From an uncultured Lachnospiraceae bacterium (GTDB lineage Bacteria; Bacillota; Clostridia; Lachnospirales; Lachnospiraceae), in the NCBI GenBank assembly GCA_944381475.1, contig CALWLH010000005.1:1-34537 (forward strand): a stretch of DNA of 34,537 nt, written 5' to 3'. Below are positions 30,736-34,537 of the stretch, one piece after another. The notes under the pieces were generated by a model. It did no database searches. It saw only the letters and a list, made by a program, of their open reading frames with translations, and was not told where the DNA came from. Numbering within the stretch: the first letter of the stretch is position 1; each line of letters starts with the position of its first letter. The translations under genes were made by a program, and so were the position numbers.

Positions 30736-33657
30736 ATGAGTTTTGTTATACCAGAAGAATATGAGCTGGTTAAGGAGCAGGCTCTGCCGGAGATCCAGTC
30801 TGCGGGCTATCTTTTAACCCATAAAAAGACGGGGGCCAGGGTGCTCTGTGTGGAAAATGGGGATGACAACAAGGTGTTTTCCATTGGCTTTCGCACCACA
30901 CCCCAGGACAGCACCGGCGTGGCTCATATTATTGAGCATACGGTGCTGTGCGGTTCTGATAAGTATCCCGCAAAGGATCCCTTTGTGGAGCTGGTAAAGG
31001 GCTCTTTAAATACCTTTCTGAATGCCATGACTTATCCGGATAAAACCGTCTATCCCCTGGCAAGCTGCAATATCCAGGATTTTAAGAATCTGATGAGCGT
31101 TTATATGGACGCGGTATTTCATCCCAACATTTACAAAAACCCCATGCTTTTTGAGCAGGAGGGATGGCATTACGAGATGGAGGATGAGAACGCCCCTCTG
31201 ACCTATAACGGCGTGGTGTATAACGAGATGAAGGGCGCCTACTCCTCTCCCGACAGCGTGCTGAATGAAGAGATTATGAAGGCCCTGTATCCGGACAATG
31301 CCTACGCGCAGGATTCCGGCGGCTATCCTGTGGATATTCCCAACCTGACATATGAGCAGTTTATAGAGTTTCATAAGACCTATTATCATCCCTCAAACAG
31401 CTTCATCTATCTCTATGGAGACATGGACATGGAGGAGCGCCTGCGCTGGATGGATCAGGAGTATCTGCGCCGCTATGACGCCATAGAAATTCACTCCATG
31501 GTGGAGCTGCAAAAGCCCTTTGACCAGGTAAGGAATACTTCCGCATTCTACAGCATCGGCCAGGATGAGAGCGAGGAGAACAATGCCTATCTTGCATGGA
31601 CCAGGTCTGTGGGGACAGGTTTTGATATGGTGGAGGATATGGCCTACGCCCTTCTGGAATATGTGCTCCTGGAGGCTCCCGGCGCGCCGGTCAAGCAGGC
31701 GCTTGTTGACGCGGGGATTGGCGCGGATGTATATGGATATTACGATGACCACGCCCGCCAGCCCTACTTTGTGATCACCGCGAAGGGGGCGGATGTCTCC
31801 CAGGCGGAGCAGTTTACGAATATTATTCACTCCACCCTTGAAGGTCTTGTAAAGGAGGGGATTTCTAAAAAGTCCCTGCTGGCAGGGCTGAACAATATGG
31901 AGTTCCGGGCGAAGGAGGCGGATTTTGGGTATTATCCCAAGGGCCTGATGTATGGTCTGGACTGTCTGTGCCGCTGGCTTTATGACGATGGCGCGGCATT
32001 TGAAACCATGGCCTTCCAGCAGACCTATGACGCGCTGCGAAAGGCTGTAGACACAAGGTATTTTGAGGAGCTGATTCAGAAGAAATTCCTGGACAATACC
32101 CATGGAGCAAACATTGTGCTGGCGCCGAAGCGGGGCTACAGTCAGGAGATGGAGAAAATCCTTTCGGAGAAGCTTTCTGCCATCAGGGACAGCCTGTCCT
32201 TGGAGGAGAGAGCCCGGATTGTGGAGCACACAAAGGCTTTAAAGGCCTTTCAGGATACGCCCTCCACAAAGGAGGAGCTGGAGATGATTCCCATGCTTTC
32301 CGTATCAGATGTGGAGAAGAAAACAGCTCCCTTATATATTAAAGAAAAGAGTATTGAAGGCGTACCTGCAGTTCACCATGACCTTTTTTCCGGCGGCATT
32401 TCCTATATCAACCTGGAATTCGACGGCCATGGGCTTACTGGGGAGGATATGAGCTATGCATCCCTTTTGCAGACATTTCTGGGCAATGTAAGCACGGAGC
32501 ATTACAGCTACAAGGATTTAGGGGATGAGGTGATGATCAAGACCGGAGGAATCGTCCCTTCATTAAATATCCTGACAAATAAGGAGGATAAAAGCGTCGT
32601 AAAGCTGGAGATGGCCTTAAAGGTTCTGCCAGCACAGCTCTCAGAGGGTCTGGAGCTGCTGGAGGAGATCATGCTTCGCTCTGACTTTACAGATCAGAAG
32701 CGTATCCGGGAGCTGGTTTCCCAGGCAAAGGCCCGGATGAGCACCCTGATTATGGAGCGGGGCGATATCATTGCCTCCACCCGCGCCTGCAGCTACTATG
32801 CGGAGGACGCCTGTCTGGCGGATTTAAAGGGCGGCGTGGCCTTTTATCAGTTCCTGGAGGAGCTGGACGGACACTTTGAGGAGCGCGCAGAGGAGCTGAC
32901 AGCCCGTTTGCAGGAGGTTTCCTCCAAGCTTTTTTCCAGAAGAAACCTGCTTGTGAGCTTTACCGGTGAGGAAAAGGATTACCAGGATTTTGCGAAAGCA
33001 TCAAAAGCGCTTTTTGCAGCCCTTCCCGATGTGGAGGTGGCGGAACTGCCCTGGAATGTGACCCTTAAGAAAAAGAACGAGGGCTTTAAGACTGCATCCC
33101 AGGTCAGCTATGTGGCCCGCTGCGGCAACTACAGGCTTGCGGATCCGGCTCTGAAATTTACCGGAGCATTCAGAGTTTTAAAGGTGTGGATGAGCTATGA
33201 ATATCTGTGGGTGAATATCCGTGTGAAGGGCGGAGCCTACGGCTGCGCCGCCCAGTTCCTGAAGAAGGGGGATGTGCGCATGTCCTCCTACAGAGATCCC
33301 AAGTGCGGGGCTACCAGCCAGGTATTCTTAGACGCTGCAAAGGCCGTTGAGGGCCTGGAGCTGTCTGACAGAGATCTCACAAAGTATATTTTGGGAGCCA
33401 TCAACGAGCTTGACACACCCCTGACTCCTGCCAAGAAGGGCGCAGCCTCCCTGACAGCTTATCTGACTGGCATCACAGAGGAGGATATGCAGGAAACCAG
33501 AGATCAGGTGCTGAACACGACAGTGGAGGATCTCCGGGCTCTTGCGCCGTACCTGAGACGAGCGATGGAGCAGGACTATATCTGCGCCGTGGGCAATGCA
33601 TCCCAGCTCGAGGCGGACAAGGATATTTTTGACACGGTGACAAATATATTTCACTAA
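30736..33657 (+). CDS. M16C family zinc metallopeptidase, presequence-protease-like
   Basis: M16C peptidases are clam-shaped enzymes that degrade short unstructured peptides. The 973-residue protein has the inverted zinc motif H64-IIE-H68 in AHIIEHTVLCGS, with the distal Glu in GVVYNEMKGAYS. It has four repeated core domains, the second pair starting near residue 540. The C-terminal domain keeps the substrate-binding Arg/Tyr region: RVKGGAYGC and DVRMSSYRDP. No signal peptide was seen, so it is probably cytoplasmic. ATG 30736 follows GGGGAGGGACT; a TTG at 30718 adds six residues. Physiological substrates are unknown. It ends 46 bases before era. Confidence 0.94.
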   Translation: MSFVIPEEYELVKEQALPEIQSAGYLLTHKKTGARVLCVENGDDNKVFSIGFRTTPQDSTGVAHIIEHTVLCGSDKYPAKDPFVELVKGSLNTFLNAMTYPDKTVYPLASCNIQDFKNLMSVYMDAVFHPNIYKNPMLFEQEGWHYEMEDENAPLTYNGVVYNEMKGAYSSPDSVLNEEIMKALYPDNAYAQDSGGYPVDIPNLTYEQFIEFHKTYYHPSNSFIYLYGDMDMEERLRWMDQEYLRRYDAIEIHSMVELQKPFDQVRNTSAFYSIGQDESEENNAYLAWTRSVGTGFDMVEDMAYALLEYVLLEAPGAPVKQALVDAGIGADVYGYYDDHARQPYFVITAKGADVSQAEQFTNIIHSTLEGLVKEGISKKSLLAGLNNMEFRAKEADFGYYPKGLMYGLDCLCRWLYDDGAAFETMAFQQTYDALRKAVDTRYFEELIQKKFLDNTHGANIVLAPKRGYSQEMEKILSEKLSAIRDSLSLEERARIVEHTKALKAFQDTPSTKEELEMIPMLSVSDVEKKTAPLYIKEKSIEGVPAVHHDLFSGGISYINLEFDGHGLTGEDMSYASLLQTFLGNVSTEHYSYKDLGDEVMIKTGGIVPSLNILTNKEDKSVVKLEMALKVLPAQLSEGLELLEEIMLRSDFTDQKRIRELVSQAKARMSTLIMERGDIIASTRACSYYAEDACLADLKGGVAFYQFLEELDGHFEERAEELTARLQEVSSKLFSRRNLLVSFTGEEKDYQDFAKASKALFAALPDVEVAELPWNVTLKKKNEGFKTASQVSYVARCGNYRLADPALKFTGAFRVLKVWMSYEYLWVNIRVKGGAYGCAAQFLKKGDVRMSSYRDPKCGATSQVFLDAAKAVEGLELSDRDLTKYILGAINELDTPLTPAKKGAASLTAYLTGITEEDMQETRDQVLNTTVEDLRALAPYLRRAMEQDYICAVGNASQLEADKDIFDTVTNIFH

Positions 33658-33703
33658 GAGCTAGCGAGAGACCTGTTTCACCACAGAAGCGGGGAATAAG
33701 AAT

Positions 33704-34537
33704 ATGGAAGAAATGAAAAAATCCGGCTTTGCAACCCTGATCGGAAGGCCCAATGTGGGAAAATCTACCCTGATGAATCATCTCATTGGCCAGAAAATAG
33801 CCATCACCTCCAATAAGCCTCAGACCACCAGAAAGCGGATTCAGACGGTCTACACAGACGAGCGGGGACAGGTTATTTTCCTGGATACTCCCGGTATGCA
33901 CAGGGCAAAAAGCAAGCTGGGGGAATATATGGTGGGGGTGGCAAACAAAACCCTGGGAGAGGTGGATGTAATCCTGTGGCTGGTGGAGCCTGAAAAATAT
34001 ATCGGCCCCGTGGACAGGGAGATTGCCGAAAGGCTTGCCGCCCAAAAAACGCCGGTGATACTCATCATCAATAAAATGGACACGGTTCCAAGGGAACGCC
34101 TGGGGGAGGTGATCAGCGCCTATGAGCAGGTGGAACATTTTGATGAAATCATAGCGGTTTCTGCACTGCGGGCAACCAATGTGCCCAGGGTGATGGATGC
34201 GGTCTTTAAATACCTTCCCTATGGCCCCATGTATTATGATGAGGAAACGGTGACGGAGCAGCCTGTCAGGGAGATTGTGGCGGAGATCATCAGGGAGAAG
34301 GCGCTGCGCCTTCTCTCTGACGAGATCCCTCATGGAATCGCCGTGGAAATTGAAAGCATGAAGGAGCGAAAAAACGGTCTGTACGACGTGGAGGCTGTAA
34401 TTATCTGTGAGAGAGAATCCCATAAGGGAATCATTATCGGAAAGGGGGGCCAGATGCTGAAGAAGATCGGCACCCAGGCCCGGATTGATTCCGAGGAGAT
34501 GCTTGGGGCAAAGATCAATCTGAAGCTCTTTGTAAAG
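33704..34537 (+). CDS. era: GTPase Era, 3'-truncated by the window edge
   Basis: Era is an essential GTPase that binds the 3' end of 16S rRNA during 30S assembly. The first 278 residues are present and the frame is open to the last base; about 20 C-terminal residues lie outside. G1 is GRPNVGKS (14-21), the switch region has KPQTTRKRIQ, G3 is DTPG, G4 is NKMD and G5 is SALRATN. The C-terminal KH domain has GIIIGKGGQMLKKIG, the RNA-binding loop. ATG 33704 follows AGCGGGGAATAAGA. The gene is cut before a stop codon. Confidence 0.97.
   Translation, partial: MEEMKKSGFATLIGRPNVGKSTLMNHLIGQKIAITSNKPQTTRKRIQTVYTDERGQVIFLDTPGMHRAKSKLGEYMVGVANKTLGEVDVILWLVEPEKYIGPVDREIAERLAAQKTPVILIINKMDTVPRERLGEVISAYEQVEHFDEIIAVSALRATNVPRVMDAVFKYLPYGPMYYDEETVTEQPVREIVAEIIREKALRLLSDEIPHGIAVEIESMKERKNGLYDVEAVIICERESHKGIIIGKGGQMLKKIGTQARIDSEEMLGAKINLKLFVK

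Noticed and set aside
33473-34423. 316-residue minus-strand open frame over the M16C/era boundary
   Set aside because: It covers two real genes on the plus strand, including all GTPase motifs of Era, and has no family features.
1-34537. CRISPR arrays, integrases, transposases, tRNA and rRNA genes
   Set aside because: No regularly spaced direct repeats, recombinase motifs, or tRNA/rRNA-like sequence were noticed by reading; a covariance-model search was not possible.

Overview
The window reads as a chromosomal segment of an anaerobic, spore-forming Firmicute of the Lachnospiraceae (Clostridium cluster XIVa) type. The evidence is the gene content: a SCIFF ranthipeptide with its radical SAM maturase, a CwlD spore-cortex amidase, DUF4364, a PdxR-type regulator divergent from pdxST, RNase J, an IreB/RuvX/DUF1292 block, frequent TTG/GTG starts, strong AGGAGG ribosome sites and consensus sigma-A promoters. 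No rRNA, tRNA, CRISPR array, phage or transposase gene was seen. This is mostly core chromosome, and 36 genes are supported; the first (cysK) and last (era) are cut by the window ends.

Layout: 2-676 is the 3' part of cysK, ended by a hairpin. 789-983 is a non-coding, highly structured repeat flanked by direct repeats. cwlD follows (1017-1751), then a tsaC / ywlE-like / rpiB / comEB operon (1899-4442) from a good promoter. On the minus strand, malic enzyme and a DUF4364 protein form a pair (6183-4493). Rho (6694-8481) has a long leader and is followed by an S66 carboxypeptidase, an unknown 98-residue protein and a small alarmone synthetase. pdxR (minus) faces pdxS-pdxT across 178 bp with three GGTCAG boxes. 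An aldo/keto reductase, a small membrane protein (minus) and a membrane-anchored deacetylase-like protein come next. The SCIFF locus (17384-19098) leads into tgt and yajC, then a bPH-like membrane protein, a cysteine desulfurase and thiI.

The last third holds a His-less HPr-like protein (minus), mtaB, then ireB-ruvX-DUF1292-rnj-mltG-like-trmR-trhP in the order known from the Bacillus yrzL-yrrO region with rnj added, then a 973-residue M16C peptidase and era.

How the genes work together: at least five tRNA modification routes are represented, t6A (tsaC), ms2t6A (mtaB), queuosine (tgt), 4-thiouridine (desulfurase plus ThiI) and 5-methoxyuridine (trhP plus trmR). PLP synthesis (pdxST) supplies the cofactor of CysK and the desulfurase. 

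The most unusual observations are the structured repeat and its exact 41-bp solo copy 27.5 kb away in opposite orientation, the YwlE-like protein that has lost the P-loop arginine, the HPr-like protein without the phosphorylatable histidine, an MltG-like protein lacking its catalytic part, and a hairpin between the SCIFF peptide and its maturase. I found no clearly new multi-gene system; the SCIFF locus is the main known specialised-peptide system here.
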